A DNA stretch of 64,000 nucleotides from Dysosmobacter segnis (GCF_014297285.1 NZ_JACOQI010000005.1:62001-126000); one strand, 5' to 3'; shown: positions 34,907 to 45,540, numbered from the stretch's first letter. A program made the numbers and translations. Notes: a model not told the origin generated them from the letters alone.

Positions 34907-36364
34907 TTACTCCACCCGCAGAGAAAACGTGAAGGTGGTCACGCCATTCTCGCTGGTGACATTGATTTCTTCCTTGTGCTGCTGCAAAATGGTCTTGACG
35001 ATATACAGGCCCAAGCCATAGCCGTCCTTATCCTCGCTGCGGGACTTGTCGCTTTTGTGGAACCGCTCAAACAGCAGCGGCAGCTCCTCCGCCGGGATGG
35101 TCTCGCCCACATTTCGGACGGTGATCCGGGCCTTGCCATCCATCATGGCCACGCCCAGGTAGAGGGTGGAGCCTTCCCGTGCAAATTTGGCAGCGTTTTC
35201 CAGCAGGTTGTAAATGACCTGGGTGATCATATCGTTGTCGCCCAGCACCAAAATTGGCTCATCGGGAATATCCGCTTCCACATCCAGATGCCGGTCATTG
35301 ATCTTCTTCTCCATGGAGATCAGTACCCGGCGCATAGACTCGCACACATCGAAATGATTACCGTTGCGCAGGGGATCGATAGCCTGCAGCTGGCTGACAT
35401 CCAGCATCCGCCGCACAAGGCGGCTGAGACGGCGGCTCTCGTTGGCGATGATCCGCAGATACTGCTTTTCATTCTCAGGCGGGATGGTACCGTCCAAAAT
35501 GCCGTCCGTATACCCGGCGATGGTGGTCATAGGGGTTTTCAGCTCGTGGGAGATGTTGGCGATGAACTCCCGGCGCTGACGCTCCGTCTGCTGCAAGGAC
35601 TCTGCCATATTATTAAAGGAAGCCGCCAGCTCGCCGATCTCGTCCTCCCGGCCGTAGTCATTCATGCGAACATCAAAATCACCGTCGGCATACTGCCGGG
35701 TGGCAGCAGCCATCTCCCGGATGGGCTTGATCTGCCGCATGGTGGTAATGGAGGACGCCATAAAGGAGATCATCAGCACCACGAAGCCCGTCATCATCAG
35801 CAGTCCCGCAAAGGCCCGCCACAGATTATCAACGGAATCCGAGGCGCAGACGGTGAACACCGCCCCCAGGACCTCCCCGGTGGTCGGGTTCACCACGGAC
35901 ACGCCGCCCACAAACTGCTTGCTGGCATAGATCTGGTCCAGACGGCTCCGCCCGGCCCAGGTGCCGTCTGCGGAGACCTTGTCCATCACCGATGACGGAA
36001 TGGTGACGGGCCGGCCCTCCATAGTGGCATCCGTGGACAGGAGGACATGGCCATCCATATCGCACACCAGAATATCCATTTCGGAGATCACGGCGGCAGT
36101 GGCCGCCAGCTGACGGAACTGCTCGTCCTTCTGCAATTCCTCCATAGAGAGATAGCGGCCGGTCTCCAGATACCGCACGGACAGCTTGCTCACCGCCATC
36201 GCCCGGACCATCAGCTCATCGGTTTTCTGCCCCCGGGCATAGGAATAGCTCAGGGAAAAAAAGGACACGCCCAACAGCACCAGCGTCAGGAACACCATGC
36301 CCACGGTGACGGCCATCTGCCGCCAATAGAGCCCGTGAAACCGCTCGCGGAACCAATCCTTCAT
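34907..36364 (-). CDS. Sensor histidine kinase (CssS-like)
   Basis: 485 aa from the ATG at 36364, just after the regulator stop codon. Two membrane segments (about 15-40 and 185-205) flank an extracellular sensor domain of about 145 residues; HAMP, HisKA (FIANISHELKTPM, phosphorylated His) and HATPase domains (NLLENAAKFA, DKDGYGLGLYIVK) follow. It should phosphorylate the response regulator encoded directly upstream. Position next to htrA suggests envelope-stress sensing as in CssRS; the signal is unknown. Confidence 0.92.
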   Translation of the reverse strand: MKDWFRERFHGLYWRQMAVTVGMVFLTLVLLGVSFFSLSYSYARGQKTDELMVRAMAVSKLSVRYLETGRYLSMEELQKDEQFRQLAATAAVISEMDILVCDMDGHVLLSTDATMEGRPVTIPSSVMDKVSADGTWAGRSRLDQIYASKQFVGGVSVVNPTTGEVLGAVFTVCASDSVDNLWRAFAGLLMMTGFVVLMISFMASSITTMRQIKPIREMAAATRQYADGDFDVRMNDYGREDEIGELAASFNNMAESLQQTERQRREFIANISHELKTPMTTIAGYTDGILDGTIPPENEKQYLRIIANESRRLSRLVRRMLDVSQLQAIDPLRNGNHFDVCESMRRVLISMEKKINDRHLDVEADIPDEPILVLGDNDMITQVIYNLLENAAKFAREGSTLYLGVAMMDGKARITVRNVGETIPAEELPLLFERFHKSDKSRSEDKDGYGLGLYIVKTILQQHKEEINVTSENGVTTFTFSLRVE

Positions 36365-36365
36365 A

Positions 36366-37073
36366 TTACTTCGCCTTGTCTGCCGTCTGGCCGCCAACGG
36401 TCTCGAACTTATAGCCCACGCCCCAGACGGTTTTCAGCGCCCACTGGTCGCTGACGCCCTCTACCTTTTCTCGCAGGCGCTTGATATGCACGTCCACGGT
36501 GCGGCTGTCGCCAAAATAGTCGAAGCCCCACACCTCGTCCAAAAGCTGGTTGCGGGTGTAGACCCGGTTGGGGGTGGAGGCCAGATGGTACAGCAGTTCC
36601 AGCTCCTTGGGGGGCGTGTCGATCTTTTTGCCGTCCACGATCAGCTCATAGGAATCCAGATCAATGGTCAGCTTGTCGAAATGGAGTTTCTTGCTGGTGT
36701 CGTTGGGGATCTCCGTCCGCCGCAGAACGGCATTGATCCGGGCGATCAGCTCCTTCATCTCAAAGGGCTTGACGATGTAGTCATCCGCGCCCATTTCAAG
36801 GCCCTGAATCCGATCAAAGACCTCGCTCTTGGCCGTCAGCATGATGATGGGCACCTTGCTGGTCTCCCGGATCTTGGCGCAGACCGCCCAGCCATCCATC
36901 ACAGGCAGCATGATGTCCAACAGGATCAGGTCCGGTTCCTTCTTCTGGAACTCCTCCAGTGCTTTGCCGCCGTCCCCAGCGATGCGGACATCAAAGCCTT
37001 CCTTTACCAGATACATGTGGATCAGGTCGGAGATATTCTTATCGTCTTCTACAACCAGAATGTTGCGTCCCAT
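36366..37073 (-). CDS. OmpR-family response regulator (CssR-like)
   Basis: 235 aa. The receiver domain has the acidic pair near the N-terminus (VVEDDKN), the phosphorylated Asp in LILLDIMLP and Lys in DDYIVKPF; the C-terminal winged helix is of the OmpR/PhoB type (LELLYHLASTPNRVYTRNQLLDEVWGFDYFGDSRTVDVHIKRLREK). It would control the htrA operon and itself. Confidence 0.93.
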   Translation of the reverse strand: MGRNILVVEDDKNISDLIHMYLVKEGFDVRIAGDGGKALEEFQKKEPDLILLDIMLPVMDGWAVCAKIRETSKVPIIMLTAKSEVFDRIQGLEMGADDYIVKPFEMKELIARINAVLRRTEIPNDTSKKLHFDKLTIDLDSYELIVDGKKIDTPPKELELLYHLASTPNRVYTRNQLLDEVWGFDYFGDSRTVDVHIKRLREKVEGVSDQWALKTVWGVGYKFETVGGQTADKAK

Positions 37074-37197
37074 AGGGTCTCCTCCGTTCTGCAGGGCCTT
37101 CCGGTCCCGTTTCTTATGTTCTTCTCTACTTTATATTACCCTAAACTTCGTCAGGGTGTTGAACGTTTTGTAAATCTTGCGCCATTTCAGCCGCCGG

Positions 37198-38283
37198 TCA
37201 GCCGATTTCCGTCATCGCCCGGCAGTAGTGGCCCGCTCCCTGAGCGGAGATTACAAATTCCCGCAGGCCCGCGGCAGAGGCAGTGGTCCCCAGCCAGACA
37301 GACACATCCCCCCGCCGGGCCGACACCCGCTTCATCAGCGCGGAGGCGTTGGAGCTGCTTTCCAGCTTGTAATCCGACCGGTCCATTGAGGGTGTCAGGC
37401 ACCGCCAGCCGACCTCCTCCAAGGCCTGCAGCTCCGTCTCCTCCGCATCCGGCACGTAGGCCAGCCGGGTCTTTCCCAGAGTGGCCCGGTACAGGGCTTC
37501 ATTGCCCCGCCGCAGCTGCTCCGCCGTGTCCTCGCCGCTCTCCGCCAGAATGCCCACCGCATGACCGGAGGCAGTCATCCGCCGCAGCAGCTCGCCGTTG
37601 GACTCCAAGAAGTCCGGCGTGCAGTAGAAGGTGGCCCAGCCGTTGGCACGGTCCAAGGCGTCCAGCAGTCCGGAGGTCCGCTGATCCGCTTCCAGACACA
37701 GATGGATCCTAGCCCCCCGCGTCGGTGCGGAGGGTGTAACCGGTACATTGGGCGTGGTACTGGACGTGGCACCCTTGTTATACGCGTTGTAGCGCTCTTC
37801 CATATTGTAGGTCGCCGCATTGGCAAAATCCTTGGCGCTCATGCCGAAATCCGGAGACCGCAGCCACACCAGATAGCCGTTGGTCACATCTGTCACGGAA
37901 TATTGCAGGCCGAAAAAGTTTGCGACGGTAGACGCCGGGACAAACACCAGTCCGCCGGACTGAATGACGCCGGGGGTGAACAGACTGCCGCTGCTGTCCT
38001 GCGCCGTACCTTTGGCCCAGTCAAACAGCATGGCCCGGCGGTCCTTTTCCAGCACCGTCATCTTTTTTGCGGTATTGTTGATGACAGAGATCCCCAGATT
38101 GGTGAATACAGAGGCCGGTACATACAGATAGCCGTTGGCCCAGAAGGGCATGGTGGCATCTGTCACCGGCAGAACGCTTTCCTCTGCCGCCACGAAATAC
38201 ACACTGCCCGCCGCTTTGGCCGGAAAAGCCAATTGAAACAGCAGCAAGCAGCACAGCAGACCCATGGCCCATCGCTTTTTCAT
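37198..38283 (-). CDS. Secreted protein with copper-amine-oxidase-like module and deacetylase-like fold
   Basis: 361 aa. A signal peptide (to about 25) is followed by a copper-amine-oxidase N-terminal-like repeat pair (about 30-145; YLYVPASVFTNLGISV and LVFVPASTVANFFGLQY). Residues of about 190-355 resemble the NodB/polysaccharide-deacetylase barrel (ATFYCTPDFLESNGELLRRMTASGHAVGIL), but the metal-binding His pair and catalytic Asp of active enzymes are not seen. A wall- or carbohydrate-binding role is more likely than catalysis. Probably a host gene expressed alone. Confidence 0.7.
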   Translation of the reverse strand: MKKRWAMGLLCCLLLFQLAFPAKAAGSVYFVAAEESVLPVTDATMPFWANGYLYVPASVFTNLGISVINNTAKKMTVLEKDRRAMLFDWAKGTAQDSSGSLFTPGVIQSGGLVFVPASTVANFFGLQYSVTDVTNGYLVWLRSPDFGMSAKDFANAATYNMEERYNAYNKGATSSTTPNVPVTPSAPTRGARIHLCLEADQRTSGLLDALDRANGWATFYCTPDFLESNGELLRRMTASGHAVGILAESGEDTAEQLRRGNEALYRATLGKTRLAYVPDAEETELQALEEVGWRCLTPSMDRSDYKLESSSNASALMKRVSARRGDVSVWLGTTASAAGLREFVISAQGAGHYCRAMTEIG

Positions 38284-38359
38284 CAGCAGTTCCCCCTTTG
38301 CGGCAGTTTTTTAATAAAATATTTTACCACATTTGCTTCTGTCTTGTAAAGTCCGTGAC

Positions 38360-39373
38360 TCAGCCGTTGAAGACCTCCACCGTCACGCCGGTATAGTAGT
38401 GGGTCAGGATGGTCTGATAGTCCGCGCCGCTCTCCGCCATGGCATCCGCGCCGTATTGACTGAGGCCCACGCCGTGGCCGTAGCCGGTGACGTAAAACAC
38501 AAAATTGCCGTCCTGCAATTCCCATTCAAAGCAGGCGGAGCGCAGCCCCAGTGCGGCGCGCACCGTACCGCCCCGGACCGTCACGCTCCCCACCTCCACC
38601 GTCTCCACGCTGCCGGCGCTGTCCCGGATAGGATCTTTCAGCCAGCTTTTCTTGTCCCCGGAGAGATCGGCAGAGGGGATCTTCGCCAGCAGCTTTTCCT
38701 TCAGCGCCGCCGGGGTAAAGTCTACGCGGCTGTAATAATTGGGGATGGTCTCCTTGGCTTCGGGGGAATCCACTGGCTTCAGGTAGGGCAGATCGTTCTG
38801 CCACACCTGCCCCGCAGCCCGGGTCAGCCCCGCAGAACTGGAATGGAACACCGCCAGAATTGGAACGCCGCCGTAAAGGATGGCCTCCCCATCGGTAGAT
38901 GTCACTGCATCACGGACCTTTTTCTCATAAGCGTCCGCCTGTGCCCCCCAGTTGGCCCGGGCCTGCTCCATGGCGATATACGCCTGACAGCAGGTAGAGT
39001 CCGTGCAGATGTCCGCCGTGTCCCCATGGCTGCTGCCGGCTGTCAGCTTGTAAAGGGTATAGGTACGGGCTGCCACCGCCTGAGCCTTCAGCGCCTCCTC
39101 TGCAAAGGACGCCGGCATCTCTGCCGCCGTGACGCCCACCAGATAGTCCGCCAGCGTCATTTCCCGCACAGTCTCTCCGTCCAGCACCCGCAGGGTCCGG
39201 TCCGCGTCATAAACAGCCTTTACCGCAGGCTGGACCGGAGCCGTCTGCTCCGTCCGGGGTAATTCCGTATGCTCCGGCAACTCCGCCGGTTCCCGGGCTA
39301 CGGCCAAGGGCAGCAGAAACAGCCCCAGCAGCGCCGCCACCGAGGTCAAAGCCGTATTTTTCCAAAGCTGCAT
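38360..39373 (-). CDS. spoIID: SpoIID-family lytic transglycosylase
   Basis: 337 aa from the ATG at 39373 (AAAGGAGG). One N-terminal membrane anchor, then the SpoIID domain: LADYLVGVTAAEMPASFAEEALKAQAVAARTY with the catalytic Glu in AAEMP, Cys residues in CTDSTCCQAY that bind zinc, and the C-terminal GYGHGVGLSQYGADAMA motif. SpoIID cleaves denuded peptidoglycan during forespore engulfment. Its presence supports a sporulating host. Confidence 0.92.
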   Translation of the reverse strand: MQLWKNTALTSVAALLGLFLLPLAVAREPAELPEHTELPRTEQTAPVQPAVKAVYDADRTLRVLDGETVREMTLADYLVGVTAAEMPASFAEEALKAQAVAARTYTLYKLTAGSSHGDTADICTDSTCCQAYIAMEQARANWGAQADAYEKKVRDAVTSTDGEAILYGGVPILAVFHSSSAGLTRAAGQVWQNDLPYLKPVDSPEAKETIPNYYSRVDFTPAALKEKLLAKIPSADLSGDKKSWLKDPIRDSAGSVETVEVGSVTVRGGTVRAALGLRSACFEWELQDGNFVFYVTGYGHGVGLSQYGADAMAESGADYQTILTHYYTGVTVEVFNG

Positions 39374-39450
39374 AGCGATTCCTCCTTTGCTTGTCCAATC
39401 TATGCGGCCATCAACAGAAACATGTGCCCCGGTGCAACGTTCTGCACACA

Positions 39451-39486
39451 AAAACCGGCAGACGCTCCGCACGTCTGCCGGTTTTT
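39451..39486. terminator. Terminator before spoIID
   Basis: AAAAACCGGCAGACG / CGTCTGCCGGTTTTT, a symmetric strong stem with A and T flanks; it ends the lipoprotein gene on the minus strand. Confidence 0.85.
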
Positions 39487-39550
39487 CAAGGAAACCAATT
39501 ATTTTTACTGTATGATTGCTGATACGGTATCCGCAGTCCCGTGCCGCCGC

Positions 39551-40441
39551 TCACTCCGCCATCAGGCTGTCATTTTCCATGATGAAGGGCCGGGTGGTAT
39601 CCTGTCCCCAGGAGGTATCGTACTTTGCCATCAGATAATTGCGCAGTTCCGCCCGGTTTCGCAGCTTTACCAGCCGGTACGGCTCCTGAAAGGCAACCTT
39701 CTCGATCAGGCAGAAACTCCCGTCCTCCACAGGCAGCAGCACCCCCACATGCCCCACAAACAGCGTATTCTCCGTGTCCGAGAACCTGTCATGCAGGACA
39801 ACGGAGATCAGCCGGGCGGTGCTGTCCGAGAATGCGACGCCCCGGGCGGCCCAGCCCGCCTGAAGCGTCTTGGCCTGCTCGTCCACGTCCGTACTGTCTG
39901 CGGCGGGCACCGGCGCAAACAGCGCGCAGAATTTAGCAGTGCTGTCTCCGCAGAGAACGGCGGGATCTTCGGTCAGCGTTTCCAAATCCAGAAAAAGCGT
40001 ATCCTCTCCCTGAGTCTTCGGCTGATCCGCTCCGACGGTGACGAACTCACCGAACAGGCTGAATGCCGTAATGCGGCAGTTATAGCCGGGGAAGCTGCCG
40101 TTTTTCTCCACCCACAGATCCTGCATCTCATAGGGATCGTACTTGGTGTCGGTGGGGACAGCGCGCTCAAAGCCGTTCGTCAGCCATTCACTCTTAACAC
40201 TGGCGTTGAACTGGTCCACCCGGTCAAAAAGGCCACGGATCCGGGTCTCGTCTATGCCCGCGTTCTCAAGCAGCCGGGAGAGCAGAGCACGGGAATCCTC
40301 GTCCGTCAGATTGGCGTATTCGACAGGTTCCGGCGTTGGCTGCGGGACGTCCGGCTCTGTTTTGCCGCCGCAGCCGGTAAGGGTGGCAAGGATGAAGCTG
40401 ACAGCCGCAAGGATCGCCAGCAGATGGTTTTTCCGATTCAT
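39551..40441 (-). CDS. DUF4300-like lipoprotein
   Basis: 296 aa. A lipoprotein signal with LATLTGCGG lipobox (Cys24) gives a membrane-anchored extracellular protein. The body matches what I recall of DUF4300 (EYANLTDEDSRALLSRLLENAGI..., YEMQDLWVEKNGSFPGYNCRITAFSLF). No catalytic residues are obvious. It lies alone between two terminators. Confidence 0.75.
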   Translation of the reverse strand: MNRKNHLLAILAAVSFILATLTGCGGKTEPDVPQPTPEPVEYANLTDEDSRALLSRLLENAGIDETRIRGLFDRVDQFNASVKSEWLTNGFERAVPTDTKYDPYEMQDLWVEKNGSFPGYNCRITAFSLFGEFVTVGADQPKTQGEDTLFLDLETLTEDPAVLCGDSTAKFCALFAPVPAADSTDVDEQAKTLQAGWAARGVAFSDSTARLISVVLHDRFSDTENTLFVGHVGVLLPVEDGSFCLIEKVAFQEPYRLVKLRNRAELRNYLMAKYDTSWGQDTTRPFIMENDSLMAE

Positions 40442-40728
40442 AAATTACGTTACCTTTCCTGTGTTCGTCCATTCTGCGGTGCAGAACAGAGCGCATCATA
40501 CGTCCTTATACTATGCACATATTGGCGAAAAATATCTATACAGAATTCCGAGGACCACCCTGACCGCTGCGGTTTCCTCCTGTTTTCCCATAAGATCTGC
40601 CGCATACGGACAGCGCATACCGCAAACGAAATGTGCATGAAGTTTTCGTGCACCATTTCCGGTTGCCCCGCAGGGGCGAGGAAGTGGCACATTTCTTATT
40701 TTGCTACACTTTTGCATAGCAAAAAAGG
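40442..40728. other. Gene-free stretch
   Basis: Upstream region of the lipoprotein gene and downstream region of tRNA-Leu. I see no gene, strong promoter or repeat apart from the terminator that starts at 40729. Confidence 0.4.
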
Positions 40729-40754
40729 AACACCACCCTGACGGATGGTGTTTC
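40729..40754 (-). terminator. tRNA-Leu terminator
   Basis: AACACCA...TGGTGTT stem followed on the minus strand by CCTTTTTTG, just after the tRNA 3' end. Confidence 0.8.
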
Positions 40755-40758
40755 TATT

Positions 40759-40845
40759 TGGTGCCGGTGGTGGGACTCGAACCCACACGGTATCGCTACC
40801 AACGGATTTTGAGTCCGTCACGTCTACCAATTCCATCACACCGGC
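40759..40845 (-). tRNA. tRNA-Leu (anticodon CAA)
   Basis: Read on the minus strand: acceptor GCCGGTG/CACCGGC, anticodon arm ACGGA-CTCAAAA-TCCGT with CAA, a leucine-type long variable arm, T arm GTGGGTTCGAGTCCCAC and an encoded CCA (87 nt in all). Confidence 0.95.
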
Positions 40846-40858
40846 ATTAACGTTGTTC

Positions 40859-40887
40859 ATTATATCGGATGAATGGCCAAAATTCAA
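40859..40887 (-). promoter_or_regulatory. tRNA-Leu promoter
   Basis: TTGAAT (40887-40882), 17 bases, TATAAT (40864-40859) on the minus strand, 13 bases before the mature tRNA end. Confidence 0.8.
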
Positions 40888-40947
40888 GAGGAATTTATGT
40901 TTTCGCCGTAAAATCCCTGATTCTGCTGGAAGAATGGCGGTTCCCTC

Positions 40948-40976
40948 TTGTAAAGAACGAAAAATAGGAGTATTAT
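40948..40976 (+). promoter_or_regulatory. asnS promoter
   Basis: TTGTAA (40948-40953), 17 bases, TATTAT (40971-40976), 40 bases before the asnS start. Confidence 0.7.
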
Positions 40977-41016
40977 GCTTATAATTGTACCAACAACACA
41001 AAGGACGGATCAAACT

Positions 41017-42411
<1,395 letters not shown>

Positions 42412-42425
42412 TCAGCTGCATACCG

Positions 42426-42462
42426 AAAAGCGGTCCTTCCGAAAAGAGGGACCGCTTTTTTC
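42426..42462 (+). terminator. asnS terminator
   Basis: AAAAGCGGTCC / GGACCGCTTTTTT stem-loop just after the asnS stop codon. Confidence 0.85.
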
Positions 42463-42527
42463 TCCCGTATGCACAAATTTCTCTGGAAAACCTCAAATAT
42501 TTCAGACATTCCACCATGTGCGGACAG

Positions 42528-42556
42528 TTGACATTCCGCGGCGCATATGATAGGAT
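42528..42556 (+). promoter_or_regulatory. Promoter of the glycine riboswitch transcript
   Basis: TTGACA (42528-42533), 17 bases, TAGGAT (42551-42556) with TG before the -10. It starts the leader some 30 bases before the first aptamer. Confidence 0.8.
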
Positions 42557-42588
42557 ACGGCTATCTTCAACAACGGAATACCGGCAAT

Positions 42589-42757
42589 GGAAGCCCATAG
42601 GAAAACGACGTAAGTCTACCGAAGGAGTAAAACTCTCAGGTGTCCGCCGTGCGGACAGGACTATGGGTGGATGCGGCTCTGGAGAATCCCGGCTCACCGG
42701 GTACCGAAGGTGAAAGGCGGCATGACCGCTGAATCTCTCAGGTAAAAGGACAGAGTG
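42589..42757 (+). promoter_or_regulatory. Tandem glycine riboswitch
   Basis: Two aptamers in series. The first has P1 CCCATAG/CTATGGG (42594-42600, 42661-42667), CCGAAGG and AACTCTCAGG. The second has P1 CTCTG/CAGAG ending at 42755, CCGAAGG, ATCTCTCAGG and AAAGGACAGAG. These are the hallmark motifs of glycine riboswitches. A terminator (42858-42889) stands between it and the symporter gene, so glycine binding probably switches termination. Confidence 0.92.
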
Positions 42758-42857
42758 ATCTGACGCAGCGGCAGGCGAGGCGGAGAGATCCGTCAGGCAG
42801 GCCGCAGGCTTCACCGTTTGCGGCGGGGCTGCGTCGATCTCCTGTACTGCGTTCTTC

Positions 42858-42889
42858 GGAGCGGCTGCATTGCCAGCCGCTCCGTTTTT
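42858..42889 (+). terminator. Riboswitch expression-platform terminator
   Basis: GGAGCGGCTG / CAGCCGCTCC with loop CATTGC and GTTTTT tail, 56 bases before the symporter start. Confidence 0.85.
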
Positions 42890-42944
42890 ATCACCGCGGC
42901 AAAGATCCCGCCGTCGGTGAAACCGTGTGCAGGAGGAAAAAACT

Positions 42945-44369
42945 ATGGAATCGATCGTCGCAAAACTGGACGCTGCGCTTTATCCCGCTGTATGCAGCGT
43001 CAACACGTACCTGTCCAACTACATTCTGGTCTTTCTGCTGGTGGCTGTCGGCCTGTGGTACAGCATCAAGACCCGCTTCATTCAGGTCCGCTGCTTCGGC
43101 GAGGGTATGCGCAGAGTCTTCGGCAATCTGACCCTCAACGGCAAAAAGCATGACAGCGGCATGAGCTCCTTTCAGGCATTGGCCACCGCCATTGCCGCTC
43201 AGGTGGGCACCGGCAACATCGTAGGCGCATCCGGTGCTATTCTGACCGGCGGCCCCGGCGCCATCTTCTGGATGTGGGTCATTGCCTTCTTCGGCATGGC
43301 CACCATCTATGCTGAATCCACGCTGGCCATCAAGACCCGGGTGAAGGCCGCTGACGGCACCATCCACGGCGGCCCCGTCTACTACATCACCACCGCTTTC
43401 AAGGGCGGCTTCGGCAAGTTCCTGGCCACCTTCTTCGCCGTGGCCATCATCCTGGCTCTGGGCTTCATGGGCTGCATGGTGCAGTCCAACTCCATCGGCG
43501 AGTGCTTCCAGACCGCTTTTGGCATCCCCTCCTGGATCGTGGGTGTGGCGCTGGTCATCATCTGCGGCATCATTTTCCTGGGCGGCGTTCAGCGGCTGGC
43601 CGCCGTTACGGAAAAAATCGTCCCCATTATGGCGGCAATCTTCCTGCTGGGCGGCCTCATCGTCCTCATCTTCCGCATCCAGTATCTCCCCGCCACCATC
43701 GGCATGATCTTCAAGTATGCCTTTGAGCCCCAGGCCATCGTGGGCGGCACCTTCGGCTATGCCATCAAGCAGGCCGTTTCCCAGGGCGCCAAGCGGGGCC
43801 TGTTCTCCAACGAGGCCGGTATGGGCTCTACCCCCCATGCCCACGCTCAGGCCAACGTGAAGGACCCCCACGACCAGGGCGTGGTGGCCATGATCGGCGT
43901 GTTCATCGACACCTTCGTGGTCCTGACCCTCAATGCGCTGGTCATCATCTGCACCCTCTACACTGCTGACGGCCCTCTGGCGGGCGGCTATGTGGGCGAT
44001 GTGACTTCCACCCTCAGCAAGACCAACCTGGCCCAGACCGCCTTCGGCTCCGTGATGGGTGCCGGCCTGGGCGCCAAGTTCGTGGCCATCTGCCTGTTCT
44101 TCTTCGCTTTCTCCACGGTTCTGAGCTGGAACCTGTTCGGCAAGATCAACGCCATCTGGCTTTTCGGCAAGAAGAACCCCAAGGCCTGCACCGTGATCTA
44201 CACCCTCATCGCCCTGGTGTTCATCCTGATGGGCACCATGATGAGCAACGATCTGGTGTGGGAGCTGACGGATATGTTCAACAACCTCATGGTCATTCCC
44301 AACGTCATCGCCCTGTTCGCCCTGACCAAAATGGTAGTCGGCAGCGCGGAAAGCAAGATCGCACAGTAA
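42945..44369 (+). CDS. AGCS-family sodium:glycine/alanine symporter
   Basis: 474 aa from the ATG at 42945 (AGGAGG; an in-frame GTG 18 bases earlier overlaps the site). About ten or eleven membrane helices; signature segments are TRFIQVRCFGEGM, SSFQALATAIAAQVGTGNIVGASGAILTGGPGAIFWMWV and KRGLFSNEAGMGSTPHAHA, all typical of the alanine/glycine:cation symporter family (AlsT/GlyP). The upstream glycine riboswitch points to glycine as the main substrate. It works in the plasma membrane with sodium or proton. Confidence 0.93.
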   Translation: MESIVAKLDAALYPAVCSVNTYLSNYILVFLLVAVGLWYSIKTRFIQVRCFGEGMRRVFGNLTLNGKKHDSGMSSFQALATAIAAQVGTGNIVGASGAILTGGPGAIFWMWVIAFFGMATIYAESTLAIKTRVKAADGTIHGGPVYYITTAFKGGFGKFLATFFAVAIILALGFMGCMVQSNSIGECFQTAFGIPSWIVGVALVIICGIIFLGGVQRLAAVTEKIVPIMAAIFLLGGLIVLIFRIQYLPATIGMIFKYAFEPQAIVGGTFGYAIKQAVSQGAKRGLFSNEAGMGSTPHAHAQANVKDPHDQGVVAMIGVFIDTFVVLTLNALVIICTLYTADGPLAGGYVGDVTSTLSKTNLAQTAFGSVMGAGLGAKFVAICLFFFAFSTVLSWNLFGKINAIWLFGKKNPKACTVIYTLIALVFILMGTMMSNDLVWELTDMFNNLMVIPNVIALFALTKMVVGSAESKIAQ

Positions 44370-44420
44370 ATGAGAGCGATCTGTATTGTGCTTATTTACT
44401 TTCAAAAAACGTTATAAAAA

Positions 44421-44458
44421 AAGAACCAGGACATTCATAAGAATGTCCTGGTTCTTTT
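44421..44458. terminator. Bidirectional terminator between symporter and island
   Basis: AAAGAACCAGGACATTC / GAATGTCCTGGTTCTTT, a long perfect stem. It ends the symporter transcript and, on the other strand, the Bro-N gene transcript. Confidence 0.9.
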
Positions 44459-44533
44459 GTCAGGTGGCTTCAATTCGGATATTTTTGTTTTTGCCATTTG
44501 AAAATATCTATGTACTACAAAGAACGCCAAAGT

Positions 44534-45409
44534 TTACTTATCGTCCGCTTTTTTCGGCAAATCCGAAGTCGCATCCTCCAGCAAATCAGTTATTACTTGA
44601 TTGAGTTGTACTGCATTCTTAGGGGAGATGATCGGCATATTTGACTGTGACTCAATATCTTTTCTTGTCCGTCCGGCAACCTGACCGCCAGCTTTGGCAA
44701 CTGCCAGATTTTCTTGGAAAGTCGTTGGCTTGCGATCTTTTGAGAACTGTGTGGTTGTTGCTTCCGCCAGCATATTCAACACCAACTCCAGCGTTGTCAT
44801 GTTGTCCCGAAGGTTTTCCTTTTTCAAGCCTTTCAGGTTTTTGTACTGGCGGGTAGACATCCCCGACCATGCGCGGGAAATCTCGTCCGTGAGGATAGCG
44901 TACTCCACGCCTTTTTGTACACCACGGGCATCCCACTCATCTGTTAGCTCTTTGCGGACTTGAATGGCCTGCAGCCGTTGGTTGATCCACTCGCGGGTGT
45001 AACCTTTCTTGAGGTAGGTTTCTAAAGCCCGGTCAATGGTTAACTCAGGGTCGATGGTTTCTTCGATACGCTCCCGGCCAACCTGTGCCAACCATAGCTT
45101 GAACGGCTCTGCCTTCGGCGAAGGAATGGACTGGATGATGCGGAGGAGCTGCTCGGTGTCAGCCACATCGGTCAGACGGCGTTTGCCGTCTGCAGCGGTC
45201 ATTTTCAAAGCGTTACAACTTGTAACGGTTTCATTTCCCTCGTCCTTTAAACGCTTTTTAAGTACGCGCCAGTAGGTTTGAGGATTTGGACTGTCAGTCA
45301 GTACAGCCACCACATCGACAATGGAGAAGTACCATTCTTCCTTTTCCGCATCCCACGCAGTGCGAATGCGCTTGTCCTCGAACAGTTGGATTTTATCACT
45401 CTGGGCCAT
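44534..45409 (-). CDS. Bro-N / DinD-like antirepressor-family protein
   Basis: 291 aa; GAGGTG precedes the ATG. The N-terminal 110 residues fit the Bro-N domain (IRTAWDAEKEEWYFSIVDVVAVLTDSPNPQTYWRVLKKRLK...LTDVADTEQLLRIIQSIPSPKAEPFKLWLA). The rest is helical and resembles the DinD/antirepressor-like extension, with a hydrophilic end. Such proteins occur on phages and as stand-alone DNA-binding proteins in gut bacteria. It is the last gene of a minus-strand island with an ATPase gene upstream (131-base gap). Confidence 0.75.
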   Translation of the reverse strand: MAQSDKIQLFEDKRIRTAWDAEKEEWYFSIVDVVAVLTDSPNPQTYWRVLKKRLKDEGNETVTSCNALKMTAADGKRRLTDVADTEQLLRIIQSIPSPKAEPFKLWLAQVGRERIEETIDPELTIDRALETYLKKGYTREWINQRLQAIQVRKELTDEWDARGVQKGVEYAILTDEISRAWSGMSTRQYKNLKGLKKENLRDNMTTLELVLNMLAEATTTQFSKDRKPTTFQENLAVAKAGGQVAGRTRKDIESQSNMPIISPKNAVQLNQVITDLLEDATSDLPKKADDK

Positions 45410-45540
45410 TTGTTTTCACCTCAACTTCACCTTCTTCTGTGTTCTCGTGGGGTTTATCCTCGACATACTGTAATAAGAAGCTGCCAATTCCGCTGAATTC
45501 AACGACTTTTGGCATCTAATTGAAACTTTTTGTTATTTGC

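Noticed and set aside
33692-35995. Very long plus-strand open frame (767 codons)
   Set aside because: It is antisense to the htrA and kinase genes, which have full domain sets. The translation is His/Gln/Arg-rich low complexity typical of the reverse strand of GC-rich genes.
42891-44405. 504-codon minus-strand frame over the symporter
   Set aside because: Shadow with low-complexity Gly/His/Glu composition; the plus-strand symporter is clear.
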